From Planctomycetota bacterium (GTDB taxonomy: Bacteria > Planctomycetota > UBA1135 > GCA-002686595), in NCBI GenBank assembly GCA_016795205.1, contig JAEUHZ010000028.1, positions 186,001-250,000 on the forward strand: 64,000 nt of DNA, in the 5' to 3' direction. Position numbers and translations under genes: made by a program. Under the pieces are notes generated by a model. It was not told where the DNA came from. It ran no database searches and saw only the letters and a program-made list of their open reading frames with translations. Below, one piece after another: positions 8,483 through 18,058 of this stretch (position 1 is the first letter of the stretch; each line of letters opens with the position of its first letter).

Positions 8483-9786
8483 CTCTCCCGCGGGCTGGAG
8501 CCCGTGCCGACCTTGGGTCCGCGCGCTGGCCGGCCGCGCGCCACGCTGAGCCGCTCCGCGACGGTCCCGCCACCCGTGAGCGGCACGACGCGTTCCGGCA
8601 CCAGGCGCGTGAGCAGGCCTTCGAGGATCCCGTGGAAGCGCAACTGGGTCCAACGGTTCGTCGAGCGCACGCCGTCGTCCTCGAGCGGGATCGCGCCCCA
8701 CGGCAAGAGCACGATGCGATCGTAGCGCCGTGCGTGCTCGTGCATCTCGGCCACGAAGCGCTCGGTCGCGGCCAGGTCCTCGTGCAGCCCGTAATGCAGC
8801 CAGAACGCGGCGAAATCGAGGCTCGAGCGGTCGGCCACGAAGCCGTCCGGCGCCGCGTCCTCGGCGGCGCGGTGCTCCTGCCACAGCTCGCGCATCAGCG
8901 CCGCCCACTCGCGCGCGCCGTAGCCGTGCGGGCGGAAGCCCTGCTCGATGCGACGGCGCATCCCCTCCTCGACGAACGGGACGCCCAGCTCGGCGGCCAG
9001 CGCGCGGCCCAGCGTCGTCTTGCCCGTGCCGGCCGAGCCGGAGATCGCGATGCGCGGCGGCGTGCCGAGCGGCGGGCCAGCGCGCTCGGCGCGGGGCTCG
9101 AAGAGCCACGGGCGCTCGCCGATCCCCGACACGACCGCGCCGGCCTCGGACAGCGCGATCTTCGTGTGCGACGCCGTCGCCGGCGCGAAGCGCAGCGCCT
9201 CGCGGCCGGGCACGCCGAGCGCGCGGCACAGGAGCGCGCGGATCACCCCCACGTGCGTCACGACCGCGATGCGGCCGCCGCGCTGCGCGTGCGTCGCGTC
9301 GTCCCACCACGACCGGACGCGCTGCTCGAGGTCGGCGAAGCTCTCGCCGCGCGTCGGGCGCGCGGCGTGATAGTCGTCCCAGTAGGCCGTGACGGCGGCC
9401 GGCTCGGCGGCGGTGATCGCGGCCCACGTGCGCCCCTCCCACGCGCCCATGCTCTGCTCGCGCAGGCGCGGGTCGACGACCAGCGGCACGCCCTGCAGCG
9501 CCGCGAGGTGTTCGGCGAGGGCGCGGCAGCGCGCGAGGTCGCTGGTCCACACGACGTCCGGTCGCGGCTCGTGGTGCGCGAGCCAGCGCGCGAGCGCGGC
9601 GCCTTGCTCGACGCCACGCGCGGAGAGCGGCGCGTCGAGCTGGCCGCGCACGACGCGCTCGGTCAGCTCCGCGACCTCGCCATGGCGCAGCGCATGCACG
9701 TGCGTGACCCAGTCCGCGGGCAGGATGCGCTGCGTCGCGGCGTCGAACGTGCCGGTGAAGGCCTGCCCCGGCGCGCGCTCCTTCAC
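8479..9786 (-). CDS. Histidine phosphatase fused to NadR/AAA_28-like P-loop kinase
   Basis: Residues 25-225 are a phosphoglycerate-mutase-type histidine phosphatase: HALRHGE gives the phosphorylated His, followed by PLSARGVEQG, and VVTHVGVIRALL carries the second catalytic His. Residues 245-415 are a P-loop nucleotide-binding domain with GSAGTGKTT and a downstream VADRSSLDFAAFW segment like NadR or deoxynucleoside-kinase-type ATPases. The architecture fits nucleotide or cofactor salvage, for example alpha-ribazole phosphatase combined with a nucleoside kinase, but no substrate residue proves this. Its start overlaps the stop of the binding-protein gene by 4 bases, and its stop shares a CTAG with the convergent gene. 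Confidence 0.82.
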   Translation of the reverse strand: MKERAPGQAFTGTFDAATQRILPADWVTHVHALRHGEVAELTERVVRGQLDAPLSARGVEQGAALARWLAHHEPRPDVVWTSDLARCRALAEHLAALQGVPLVVDPRLREQSMGAWEGRTWAAITAAEPAAVTAYWDDYHAARPTRGESFADLEQRVRSWWDDATHAQRGGRIAVVTHVGVIRALLCRALGVPGREALRFAPATASHTKIALSEAGAVVSGIGERPWLFEPRAERAGPPLGTPPRIAISGSAGTGKTTLGRALAAELGVPFVEEGMRRRIEQGFRPHGYGAREWAALMRELWQEHRAAEDAAPDGFVADRSSLDFAAFWLHYGLHEDLAATERFVAEMHEHARRYDRIVLLPWGAIPLEDDGVRSTNRWTQLRFHGILEGLLTRLVPERVVPLTGGGTVAERLSVARGRPARGPKVGTGSSPRES

Positions 9787-10709
9787 TTCGGCTCCGGGTA
9801 GAGGCGCAGGAGCTCGCGCTCGAGCGCCTCGGCCGCGTCGAGCAGCACGGGCGAGTCCGCCGAGAGCAGCACGCTCGGCACGACCGCGATCCGTTCCTGC
9901 CGGACGGCGTCCAGGCGCAAGAGCGGTGCAGCCGACAGGAGCACGGCGCGGGTCGCGCTACCGCCCTCGCCCCGCGCCGGTGCGCCGCACACGAACAGGT
10001 CGGGTGCGATGCGCAGCACGCGCTCCAGGTCGATCTGCTGGTGCTCGACGATCCCGTCCTCGGCGCCGGCGTTCACCAGCCCGGTCAGATCGAGCAGCGC
10101 GCCCGCGGTGGTCCCGGCGCCCGCGGCCCAACCGCCGGTCCCGTCGTTGGAGTAGACCAGCGCGCGCAACCGGGGCCGCAGGGCCGCCCGCTGGCGCAAC
10201 GCGGCGGCGCGTGCGTCGAGCGCGGCCGTGATCTCCGCGGCCGTCTCGGCCGCGCCCAGCAGCTCCCCGAGCAGGGCCAGCGTGGCGCGCACGCTCTCGT
10301 AGTCCGCGCCCGCCCGTAGCACGAGCACGGGCACCCCGGCGCGGCGCAAGACCGTGCTCGTGTCCTGGTTCTGCCATTGGAACGTGATCACGAGGTCGGG
10401 ATCGAGGACCAGCAGCGGCTCCGCGGCGTACTTGGCAAACCGCGGCTTCGCGCCCCAGGGTTCGCTGCGGAAGTCACGCACCGAGAAGTCGTCGACCTGC
10501 TCTGGGATGGCTGCGACGCGCGCGGGGTCCACCAACGCCTGCAGGTACTCGGCCGCGGCCGAGGTGGCCGGCACGATGCGCACGGGGGCGGAGGTCAAGC
10601 GCGGCTCGATGGTGCCGACCTGGATCGGAGCGCGGGCCGCGGGCTCGGGCCGGCAGGCGCCGAGCGCCGTCCAGGCGAACAGCGCGGCGAGCACGAGGGT
10701 CGGGTGCAC
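9783..10709 (-). CDS. BtuF/FhuD-like periplasmic binding lipoprotein
   Basis: 308 residues with an N-terminal lipoprotein signal (LGAC, lipidated Cys near residue 19). The mature protein has the two-lobe class III binding-protein pattern: PATSAAAEYLQAL, then EPLLVLDPDLVITFQ marking the first lobe end, AGVPVLVL, a long connecting helix, and EHQQIDLERVLRIAPDLFVCG in the second lobe. This family binds cobalamin, haem or siderophores for ABC import. No permease or ATPase gene lies in the window, so it may serve a transporter encoded elsewhere. Translationally coupled to the downstream phosphatase/kinase fusion, which makes a cobalamin or cofactor role plausible. Confidence 0.84.
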   Translation of the reverse strand: MHPTLVLAALFAWTALGACRPEPAARAPIQVGTIEPRLTSAPVRIVPATSAAAEYLQALVDPARVAAIPEQVDDFSVRDFRSEPWGAKPRFAKYAAEPLLVLDPDLVITFQWQNQDTSTVLRRAGVPVLVLRAGADYESVRATLALLGELLGAAETAAEITAALDARAAALRQRAALRPRLRALVYSNDGTGGWAAGAGTTAGALLDLTGLVNAGAEDGIVEHQQIDLERVLRIAPDLFVCGAPARGEGGSATRAVLLSAAPLLRLDAVRQERIAVVPSVLLSADSPVLLDAAEALERELLRLYPEPK

Positions 10710-10739
10710 GCGCAGAGCTTGACCCGCGCGCGCCGCCAG

Positions 10740-11960
10740 TCAACGCCAGGCGACGTCGCGGAAGGCGACCTCGGCCCCGGACGCGAAGAAGCCCAGGCGT
10801 CCGCTGGGCAGCTCCAGCTCGAAGCAGCGCCGACCGTCGACGTGCAGCCGGTACAGCGCGCCCTGGCGCTCGATCTCGATCCGCCGCGCGCGCCGGGCGT
10901 CCCCCGCGATCGGGTGGCGCGAGGTCTCCGTGGCCCGGCCCCGGCGGCTGACGCGCACGACGACCTCTGGCGCCTCGATGTCGACGTGCGCGCAGTCGTC
11001 GGCGTCCCCGAAGCCCACGACGAAGCCCAGCCGCGCTCCACGCGCCGGCAGCGCGGAGGCCTCGGCGGACAACAGCTCGGCGGCGTCCCGCAGCACGCAG
11101 TAGCTGACCAGCTCGGGCTCGGGTCGCGCGACGAGGCCCGCCGCGCCGCGGTCCTCCCAAGCGCCGATCGCCTCGAACGGTGCGCGCTCGCGCGCCAGGG
11201 CCGCGCGCAGGTCCTCGAGGACGGTCTTGTTCGGCCCGAGCGTCCGCAGGAAGTCCGTGGTGCCGAGCTTCGTGCCGCTGTCCCCCAGCGCCTGGCGCCG
11301 GAAGCCCGGCAAGTACCGTCCGCCGGCGCCGCGCAAGCACAAGGCCACGATGCCCCAGGCCAGGGCCGGCTCGGCGTCCTCGGTGAGCGAGAGCTTGGCG
11401 AGCTGCGGCTCGCCGTCGCCCAGCGCCAGCAACGCCTCGCTGGCCAGGTCCAACGGCTCGACCAGCGGCCGCGTGAAGGGCCGCAGCACCTGCCCGTCCC
11501 ACGTGCTGCGGGCGAAGTCCAGCGCGATCCCCCACGCGTACCAGGTGCGTGTGACGTCCAGGTCCTTCGACTTCGACAGCGCGTGGAACTGCAGGCACGC
11601 GCCGTACAGGAGCACGTTGCGGGTGACGGCCGGCGAGGCTTGGCGCGCGACGTAGACCGCGCGCGAGTGCTCGCTGAACAGCGCGTGCCGATTGTGCGCG
11701 GGCACGCTGGCGCCGTCGCCCCAAGCGCCCTCGCGGCGCGCCGCCTCGTCCCGGAAGACGCGCACGCGCATCCGATCCTGGGGCCGGCGCCGGAAGAACG
11801 AGTCCAGCTCCTGGAAGGCACTGTCGAGCAGGCGCCCCGCCTCCTCGGCCTCCGCGCGCGCGCCCTCCCATTCCAGGTCGTAGTGCACGGTCGCGATCCG
11901 CACGGGCAGCACGGGGCCCTGCACCAGCGCGGCGAGCACGATCAGCGGGGCGGCGAACAT
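10740..11960 (-). CDS. Exported protein with peptidase-MA-like N-terminus and concanavalin-like C-terminus
   Basis: 406 residues beginning with a signal peptide (MFAAPLIVLAALVQG). The N-terminal 200 residues (HYDLEWEGARAEAEEAGR, then RMRVRVFRDEAA and an ALFSEHSRAVYVA segment) resemble the peptidase-MA/DUF1570 type proteins common in planctomycetes, but I see no intact HExxH zinc motif, so it may be inactive. The last 100 residues (RIEIERQGALYRLHVDG, LGFFASGAEVAFRDVAWR) match the laminin-G/3-keto-disaccharide-hydrolase beta-sandwich ending. The ATG at 11960 is favoured because the signal peptide starts there. It is 30 bases upstream of the binding-protein gene and probably the first gene of that operon. 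Confidence 0.7.
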   Translation of the reverse strand: MFAAPLIVLAALVQGPVLPVRIATVHYDLEWEGARAEAEEAGRLLDSAFQELDSFFRRRPQDRMRVRVFRDEAARREGAWGDGASVPAHNRHALFSEHSRAVYVARQASPAVTRNVLLYGACLQFHALSKSKDLDVTRTWYAWGIALDFARSTWDGQVLRPFTRPLVEPLDLASEALLALGDGEPQLAKLSLTEDAEPALAWGIVALCLRGAGGRYLPGFRRQALGDSGTKLGTTDFLRTLGPNKTVLEDLRAALARERAPFEAIGAWEDRGAAGLVARPEPELVSYCVLRDAAELLSAEASALPARGARLGFVVGFGDADDCAHVDIEAPEVVVRVSRRGRATETSRHPIAGDARRARRIEIERQGALYRLHVDGRRCFELELPSGRLGFFASGAEVAFRDVAWR

Positions 11961-12044
11961 GGGAGCGGGGCCTCGAGCGGGGTAGCTCGCGGGCGGAGGC
12001 AGGTTACGGAACTCGGTCCCGGGCTCCGCTACCGTCTGCAGCCC

Positions 12045-13499
12045 ATGTCCCGCCTCCTCCGGCGACTCCGCCCGCGCACGCTGCCGCCCCTCCCGGGCCC
12101 GACCCGCCGCGAGGTCCTCGAGCGCTCGCTGGCCGCTGCCGGCCTGCTCTTCACCGGCTGCGCGGCCCGCGGCCGAGCGCGCGAGTCGGCGCCGCGCGTG
12201 GTCGTCGTGGGCGCCGGGCTCGCGGGCCTCGCCTGCGCACACGAGCTGCGCGCGCGTGGCGCCGACGTCGTCGTGCTCGAGGCCCGCGCGCGCGTCGGCG
12301 GCCGCGTGCACACGCTCGAGGACGTGCTGCCGGGCGCCGCGGTCGAGGCCGGCGGCGAGTTCATCGGGGCCAATCACCCGCGCTGGATCGCCAGCGCGCG
12401 CCGCTTCGGCCTCGCGCTGGAGCCCGTCGCGGCCGAGGAGGAGGACCTCGAGGTCCCCGTCGTGCTCCAGGGTGAGCGCGTCGCGCGCCGCGAGCTCGAG
12501 GCCGTGTGGCGCGACGTCGACACGCTGCAAGCCGATCTCACCAAGCTCGCGCGGGAGGTCGATCCCGAGGCGCCCTGGCGTCACCCCTTCGCCAGCGCGC
12601 TCGACCTGCGCCACGTGTGGGGCTGGGTCGAGGAGCGCCAGGTCTCGCGACTCGCGCGCCACCTGTTCCGCGTGCTGCTGGCGGCGGACGCGGGCGTCAC
12701 GACGAAGAAGCAGTCGCTGCTCGGCACGCTGGCGATGATCGCCGGCGGCGGACACGAGGCCTTCTGGACCGCGAGCGAGTCCTATCGCTGCCGCGGCGGC
12801 AACGCGCGCTTGGCGACCGCGCTGGCGGCCGCACTGGGCTCCGAGCGCGTCACGACCGGCGCACCCGTGCTGCGCGTGCGCTGGGGCGCAGCTTCGGCCG
12901 AGGTCGCGACCGAGCGCGCACGCTTCTCCGCCGACCGCGTCGTGCTGGCCGTGCCGCCCACGACCTGGTCGCGGATCGCCTTCGACCCGCCGCTGCCGCC
13001 CGGGATCGCGCCGCAGCTCGGCCGCAGCGTGAAGCACCTCGCGACGCTCTCGCGCCCGGTCTGGCGTGAGTCCGGCTTGGCGCCCGAGGCCGTCACCGAC
13101 GGGCCGGTGTCGCTGACCTGGAGCGCGCCGCGGGCCGCCGGCGACGAGCGCGTCGTGCTGGTCTCGTTCTCCTCGGGCGAGGCCGCCGACCACCTGCGCT
13201 CGCACCGGGGAGCCGCGGGGCGGGAGCTCTTCGTCGGCGAGCTCGAGGCGCTGTTCCCCGGCGCGCGCGACGCGTTCGTGGCCGGGCGCCTCCTCGACTG
13301 GACCGGCGACGAATGGACGCGCGCGGGCTACTCGTTCCCCGCGCCGGGCGAGACCACGACGCGCGTGCAGCGCCTGCGCGAGCCGTTCGGCGCCCTGATC
13401 GTCGCGGGCGAGCACGCGAGCTGCGCGTTCCCCGGCTACATGGAGGGCGCGCTGGATTCGGGACTGCGCGCCGCGCGCGCGGCCTACCCCGGCGGCTGA
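12045..13499 (+). CDS. Tat-exported flavin-containing amine oxidase family protein
   Basis: 484 residues. The N-terminus carries TRREVLERSLAAAG followed by LLFTGC, a twin-arginine signal with a lipobox, so the enzyme is probably folded with FAD in the cytoplasm and exported as a lipoprotein. VVVVGAGLAGLACAHEL with ARARVGGRV is the FAD-binding Rossmann motif of flavin monoamine oxidases, and the C-terminal IVAGEHASCAFPGYMEGALDSG is the matching FAD-contacting end. It would oxidise an amine to an aldehyde or imine; the substrate is unknown. Start ATG 12045 places the signal at the N-terminus and leaves an 84-base divergent promoter region toward the gene at 11960. Confidence 0.88.
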   Translation: MSRLLRRLRPRTLPPLPGPTRREVLERSLAAAGLLFTGCAARGRARESAPRVVVVGAGLAGLACAHELRARGADVVVLEARARVGGRVHTLEDVLPGAAVEAGGEFIGANHPRWIASARRFGLALEPVAAEEEDLEVPVVLQGERVARRELEAVWRDVDTLQADLTKLAREVDPEAPWRHPFASALDLRHVWGWVEERQVSRLARHLFRVLLAADAGVTTKKQSLLGTLAMIAGGGHEAFWTASESYRCRGGNARLATALAAALGSERVTTGAPVLRVRWGAASAEVATERARFSADRVVLAVPPTTWSRIAFDPPLPPGIAPQLGRSVKHLATLSRPVWRESGLAPEAVTDGPVSLTWSAPRAAGDERVVLVSFSSGEAADHLRSHRGAAGRELFVGELEALFPGARDAFVAGRLLDWTGDEWTRAGYSFPAPGETTTRVQRLREPFGALIVAGEHASCAFPGYMEGALDSGLRAARAAYPGG

Positions 13500-13506
13500 G
13501 TCGACC

Positions 13507-15405
13507 TCATTCCGACAGTCGCATCACGCGCCGATCGACGCGGCCGTAGAGCGCTTGGAAGCGCGCGGCGTCGACCCGCCCGTCCTCGCCGATCAGCACC
13601 GCGCGACGCTGCTCCGGCGTGGCCGATAGGCCATCCCGCTGCCAGTCGCGCACCAGGCTGGCGCGCACGGCGTGCCGCTGCTCTTCGACAGGCCGCGTGA
13701 AATCGAGCGTGAAGTCCGTCCAGCGCGGGTCCAGGCGCGCGGTCCTCGTCGCCACGAAGCGCACGGCGTCATAGGGATCCTGCGCCAGCGTCGACACGAG
13801 CGGCGGCATCCACCCCGTGCCCGACGCGGCGCGCGCCGGCTCCCAGCCGAGTGCCCAGGCGACGATCGCGCGCTGCCCCGCGTCCCCCGCCAACGCCCAC
13901 AGCACGGCGGCGGCGATCTCGCGCTGGTCCGCGCCGAGGTCGGGCACGGCCTGCCCGTGCCACTCCGCGAGCTGCTCCGCCGTCCACAGCAGCGTGCGGT
14001 CCAGGTGACACAGGTTGCAGGCGTTCGGACGGCCCGCGACGAGCGACTCGACGGCCGTGGGGCTGGTGATCGTGTGGCTGCGGATCGCCTTGACCAGGCC
14101 GTAGGTCGTGTACGGCATGTGACAGTTCAGGCAGTCGGAACCGCTCGAGCGCGGCGCATGGCGCGTGTGCGCCGTGAGTGCTTCAGGCAGCGCGTACTCC
14201 GCGTGGCACTGGAGGCAGGCGCGCGGCCCGTCCATGCCGGGGCGCAGTTGATCGTCGGCCCACGACGCCAGCGCGGCCGGATCCCCTGCGGGCGGGTGCA
14301 GGTCGTGGCAGGACGTGCAGCCCAGCGTCCCGCGCTGGAAGCAGGGGCTATCGACCAGACCGTTGTACTCACGTCCCGACACGCGCACCTGCCCGTCGGG
14401 CCAGAAGAACTCGGCCAGCTCCGCGCCTCCGCGGTCGAGGAACGCGCGCAGGCTCTCGCCGTTCTGCGCGTAGGTCCCGCGCAAGAGGTCGCGCGTCGCC
14501 GCCAGATCGTCGCCCGGACGGTAGGCGAAGCCCTGCTGCTCCCACGCGGGGCGCGTGTCCTTCGTGAGCGGATGGATGCCGTGGCACTGGCCGCAGACCT
14601 GCGAGGCGCGCTCGTGCGGCAGGTCGTCGGGGTTCACGATCGTGCGGTCCGGCGCGAGCGCCGCGCGCGCATCCGGAGCCAGCTCGGCCCGCCGCGCCTG
14701 CTCGGCGACGTGCGCCGCTCCGGGTCCGTGGCAGGCCTCGCACGAGATGCCGAAGTCGGCGACGCGCGCGCGCTGGCCCTCCCCGGGATGCGGCGTGCCG
14801 TTGGTCGTGTGGCACTGGATGCAGGCGCGCGTCCAGCGCCCGCCTTCCGCGAAGACCGTGTCGGGCGGCGGCGAGAGGAACAGCGAGTGGCGCGGCACCC
14901 AACGCGACTCCGCGACGTGCCAGACCAGCGGCAGTTGACCGAGCTCGGAGCGGCCTTCGGCCTCGAGCCAGTAGACCTGGTAGTGGTGCGACCCGGTCGT
15001 GAGCGCGAGCCGCATCCGCGCGCCGACGGCACGCCCATCCACGCCGAACGGCTCGGCGAGGAACTCGCCCTCCGCGCGCGTGAGGCGCCAGGCGACGCCC
15101 TCGAGGGCTGGCGTGACGCCCTCCCAGCGCGCCAGCACGGCCGCCTCCGAGGGCTCCTGCGTCATCGTGCGGTGGTACGACGCGTGCCAGCTCGCGTGGT
15201 TCTCCGCGTGGCAGGCGCGGCACGACTCGGAGCCGGCATAGCCCTCCTCGCGGACGCGCTCGGGGGCCGCGCGCGGAGCGCCGCCCGACTGCGGCAGCCC
15301 GGCCGCCGAGGCCAGCGCGAGGGCCGCAACCGCCAGGACGGTCAGCGCCCGCGCCCATCCGGCACAGCCCCCCGAGGTCGTGGAGCGCGGCGCGATCATG
15401 ACCAA
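13507..15405 (-). CDS. Octaheme c-type cytochrome, exported
   Basis: 632 residues with a signal peptide (hydrophobic core ALTVLAVAALALASAAG). Eight CxxCH haem-binding motifs are present: CRACH (near 62), CIQCH, CEACH, CGQCH, CTSCH, CLQCH, CLNCH and CNLCH (near 463). The N-terminal arrangement, with CHAENHASWHASYH, resembles the cytochrome c554/DmsE-type multiheme family. The C-terminal 170 residues are haem-free and have short helical repeat features (EIAAAVLWALAGDAGQRAIVAWALG) as in HEAT-like tails. It should act as a periplasmic electron carrier or oxidoreductase. No quinol dehydrogenase or terminal oxidase gene is adjacent, so its partner is unknown. Confidence 0.88.
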   Translation of the reverse strand: MVMIAPRSTTSGGCAGWARALTVLAVAALALASAAGLPQSGGAPRAAPERVREEGYAGSESCRACHAENHASWHASYHRTMTQEPSEAAVLARWEGVTPALEGVAWRLTRAEGEFLAEPFGVDGRAVGARMRLALTTGSHHYQVYWLEAEGRSELGQLPLVWHVAESRWVPRHSLFLSPPPDTVFAEGGRWTRACIQCHTTNGTPHPGEGQRARVADFGISCEACHGPGAAHVAEQARRAELAPDARAALAPDRTIVNPDDLPHERASQVCGQCHGIHPLTKDTRPAWEQQGFAYRPGDDLAATRDLLRGTYAQNGESLRAFLDRGGAELAEFFWPDGQVRVSGREYNGLVDSPCFQRGTLGCTSCHDLHPPAGDPAALASWADDQLRPGMDGPRACLQCHAEYALPEALTAHTRHAPRSSGSDCLNCHMPYTTYGLVKAIRSHTITSPTAVESLVAGRPNACNLCHLDRTLLWTAEQLAEWHGQAVPDLGADQREIAAAVLWALAGDAGQRAIVAWALGWEPARAASGTGWMPPLVSTLAQDPYDAVRFVATRTARLDPRWTDFTLDFTRPVEEQRHAVRASLVRDWQRDGLSATPEQRRAVLIGEDGRVDAARFQALYGRVDRRVMRLSE

Positions 15406-15570
15406 AGAGCGTACTCGCCCGTGGCCGGCGCGACAGCGTGCGCTGCGGACCGCCGGCTGGCGTTGCTACCCTGCGCCGGACTCGGAGCGGAGCGCGGCGG
15501 GCCCGGCGCGAGCGCCGCTCACGGACCGCGCGCCAGGGGCCGATAGAAGGCTGTTCCGGAGACCCGCACG

Positions 15571-18036
15571 ATGACACCCCTCGCCACCTCGCTGGCCGCC
15601 GCGGCGGTCGTCCTGCTCCTGGCGCTCGCGCACGCCGGCCGACCGTATTGGGCCTGGATCGCCGCCGCGGGCTGCGCGCTGGGCGCGTGGTGGGCGGAGT
15701 CGGGGGACTCGACCGCCTGGCGCGTCACGGCCGGCGTGGCCCTCGGCGCCGCCCTGCTGTTCGGGCTGCGGCCGCTGCGCGCCGCGCTCCTCGGGCGCCC
15801 GCTGCTCGCCGTGCTGTCCCCCATCTTCCCGCGCATGAGCGACACCGAGCGCGTGGCGTTGGACGCCGGCACGGTGTGGTGGGACCGCGAGCTGTTCAGC
15901 GGACGCCCGGCCTGGCGCGCGATGCTGGCCTTCCGGCCGCGCCCGCTCGACGAGCGCGAGCGCGCGTTCCTGGCCGGACCGTGCCGCGAATTGTGCCGCC
16001 TGGTCGACGACGAGGAGGTCCGTCGCACCGGCGACCTGCCGCCGGCGGTGTGGGACTTCATCCGCCGCGAGCGCTTCATGGGGATGATCATCCCCGAGTC
16101 CTACGGCGGCCTGGGCTTCTCCGCGGCGGCGAACAGCGCGGTCGTGGCCCTGCTGAGCTCCCGCAGCGTCGCGGCCAGCGTCACCGTCATGGTGCCGAAC
16201 TCGCTGGGTCCGGCCGAGCTGCTGCTGCACTACGGCACGGACGAGCAGAAGAGCCACTGGCTGCCGCGGCTCGCGCGCGGCGAGGAGGTCCCGTGCTTCG
16301 CGCTGACGGAGCCGCACGCCGGTTCCGACGCGGGCGGGATGCTGTCGCGCGGCGTCGTGTGCCGGGGCTCGTGGCAGGGGCGCGAGGTCACGGGCATGCG
16401 CCTCTCCTGGAACAAGCGCTACATCACGCTGGCCCCGGTCGCGACCGTGATCGGCCTGGCGTTCCGCCTCTTCGACCCCGAGCGACTCCTGGGCGGGAAC
16501 GAGGACCTGGGCATCACCTGCGCACTGATCCCGCGGGACACGCCCGGCGTGATCGCCGGCGCGCGCCACGATCCGCTCGGCATCCCGTTCATGAACGGCA
16601 CGACCGAGGGTCACGAGGTGTTCGTGCCGCTGGAGTTCATCATCGGCGGGCGCGCGATGGCCGGTCAGGGCTGGCGCATGCTCATGGAGTGCCTGTCGGC
16701 CGGGCGTTCGATCTCGCTGCCGGCCAACTCGACGGGCGGCGCGCAGCTCGCCGCGCGCGCCGTCGGCGCCTACGCCACGGTCCGCGAGCAGTTCAACCTG
16801 CCGATCGGGCGCTTCGAGGGCGTGCAGGCGCCCTTGGCGCGCATCGCCGGGACCGTCTACTGGCTCAACGCCCTCCGCACGGTGACCGCCGGAGCGGTGG
16901 ACGCGGGCGAGAAGCCCTCCGTGATCTCGGCGGTGGCGAAGTGCTGGTCGACCGAGGCCATGCGTCGCGTGGTCAACGACGCGATGGACGTCGTCGGCGG
17001 CGCCGGGATCTGCCGCGGGCCACGCAACGTGCTGGCGGCCGCCTACCAGGCCACGCCGATCGGGATCACGGTCGAGGGCGCGAACATCCTGACGCGCTCC
17101 ATGATCGTGTTCGGGCAGGGCGCCATCCGTTGCCACCCCTGGGCGCTCCAGGAGATGGAGGCGGCGGCGCGCAAGGACCACGTGGCGCTCGACCGCGCCT
17201 TCTTCGCGCACGTCGGCTTCGTGTTCACGAACGGCGTGCGCTCGTTCCTGCTCGCGCTCAGCGGCGGGCGGCTGGCGTCGGTGCCGGGTGGCGCGGACTC
17301 GCGCCGGGTCTTGCGGCAGCTCACGCGCTGGTCGGCGTCCTACGCGCTGACGGCGGACTTCGCCATGGGGACCCTGGGCGGGACGCTCAAGCGCAAGGAG
17401 CACGTCACGGGCCGCATGGCCGACGCCCTGGCGTGGATGTACGTCGCGGCCGCCGCCGTGCACCGCTTCGAGGCCGACGGCCGTCCCGAGCGCGACCGCG
17501 CCCTCTTCCGCTGGGCGACGGACGAGGCCCTGTGGCACGTCCAGGAAGCCCTGCGCGGGGTCGTCGACAACCTGCCGCTGCGACCGGCGGCCTGGAAGCT
17601 GCGGGCCCTGGTGTTCCCGCTCGGCGCGCGCCTGCGGCCGCCCACGGATCGGGCGGTCGCGGCGGCGGCGCGCTGCCTGGTCGACGGCCACGAGGCACGC
17701 GAGGCGTTGACGCGCGACATCCACGTGCCCTCGCACGACGAGCGCGGGCTCGGAGCGCTGGAGCGCGCGCTGTCCCTGACGCTCTCGACCGCGCCGCTGC
17801 GCAAGAAGCTGCGTGAGGCGGTCGCGGCGCGCAAGCTGCCACGTCTCGACGAGGGCGCCCTGATCGAGGCAGCGCGCGCGCAGGGCCTGGTGACGTCCGC
17901 GGAGCATGCGGAGCTGCTCGAGGCCTGGCGCGCGCGCGACGCGGCCGTCCAGGTCGACGCCTTCGACGCGCGGACGTTCCCGACCGACCCGACGCCACCG
18001 CCGGCCCGGGGACGGCCGGCGACGGCGCGCGGCTGA
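15571..18036 (+). CDS. fadE: Long-chain acyl-CoA dehydrogenase, FadE type
   Basis: Catalyses the first oxidation of fatty-acid beta-oxidation. At 821 residues it matches the FadE subfamily, about twice the size of ordinary acyl-CoA dehydrogenases. Residues 1-70 hold two or three membrane segments as in E. coli FadE. The central part has IPESYGGLGFSAAANS, the flavin-binding FALTEPHAGSDAG near 244-256, and DVVGGAGICRGPRN; the C-terminal 280 residues correspond to the DUF1974 extension. Electrons go to an electron-transfer flavoprotein or membrane acceptor. No other beta-oxidation gene is adjacent. ATG 15571 is preceded by GGAGAC. Confidence 0.93.
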   Translation: MTPLATSLAAAAVVLLLALAHAGRPYWAWIAAAGCALGAWWAESGDSTAWRVTAGVALGAALLFGLRPLRAALLGRPLLAVLSPIFPRMSDTERVALDAGTVWWDRELFSGRPAWRAMLAFRPRPLDERERAFLAGPCRELCRLVDDEEVRRTGDLPPAVWDFIRRERFMGMIIPESYGGLGFSAAANSAVVALLSSRSVAASVTVMVPNSLGPAELLLHYGTDEQKSHWLPRLARGEEVPCFALTEPHAGSDAGGMLSRGVVCRGSWQGREVTGMRLSWNKRYITLAPVATVIGLAFRLFDPERLLGGNEDLGITCALIPRDTPGVIAGARHDPLGIPFMNGTTEGHEVFVPLEFIIGGRAMAGQGWRMLMECLSAGRSISLPANSTGGAQLAARAVGAYATVREQFNLPIGRFEGVQAPLARIAGTVYWLNALRTVTAGAVDAGEKPSVISAVAKCWSTEAMRRVVNDAMDVVGGAGICRGPRNVLAAAYQATPIGITVEGANILTRSMIVFGQGAIRCHPWALQEMEAAARKDHVALDRAFFAHVGFVFTNGVRSFLLALSGGRLASVPGGADSRRVLRQLTRWSASYALTADFAMGTLGGTLKRKEHVTGRMADALAWMYVAAAAVHRFEADGRPERDRALFRWATDEALWHVQEALRGVVDNLPLRPAAWKLRALVFPLGARLRPPTDRAVAAAARCLVDGHEAREALTRDIHVPSHDERGLGALERALSLTLSTAPLRKKLREAVAARKLPRLDEGALIEAARAQGLVTSAEHAELLEAWRARDAAVQVDAFDARTFPTDPTPPPARGRPATARG

Positions 18037-18058
18037 GCGCCCACTCGGACCACCAAGG

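Noticed and set aside
10710..10740. Cobalamin riboswitch directly before the binding-protein gene
   Set aside because: Only 30 bases separate it from the upstream gene on the same strand, too short for a riboswitch.
10377..12044. N-terminal extension of the amine oxidase frame
   Set aside because: It overlaps the minus-strand binding-protein and exported-protein genes; the Tat signal starts at ATG 12045.
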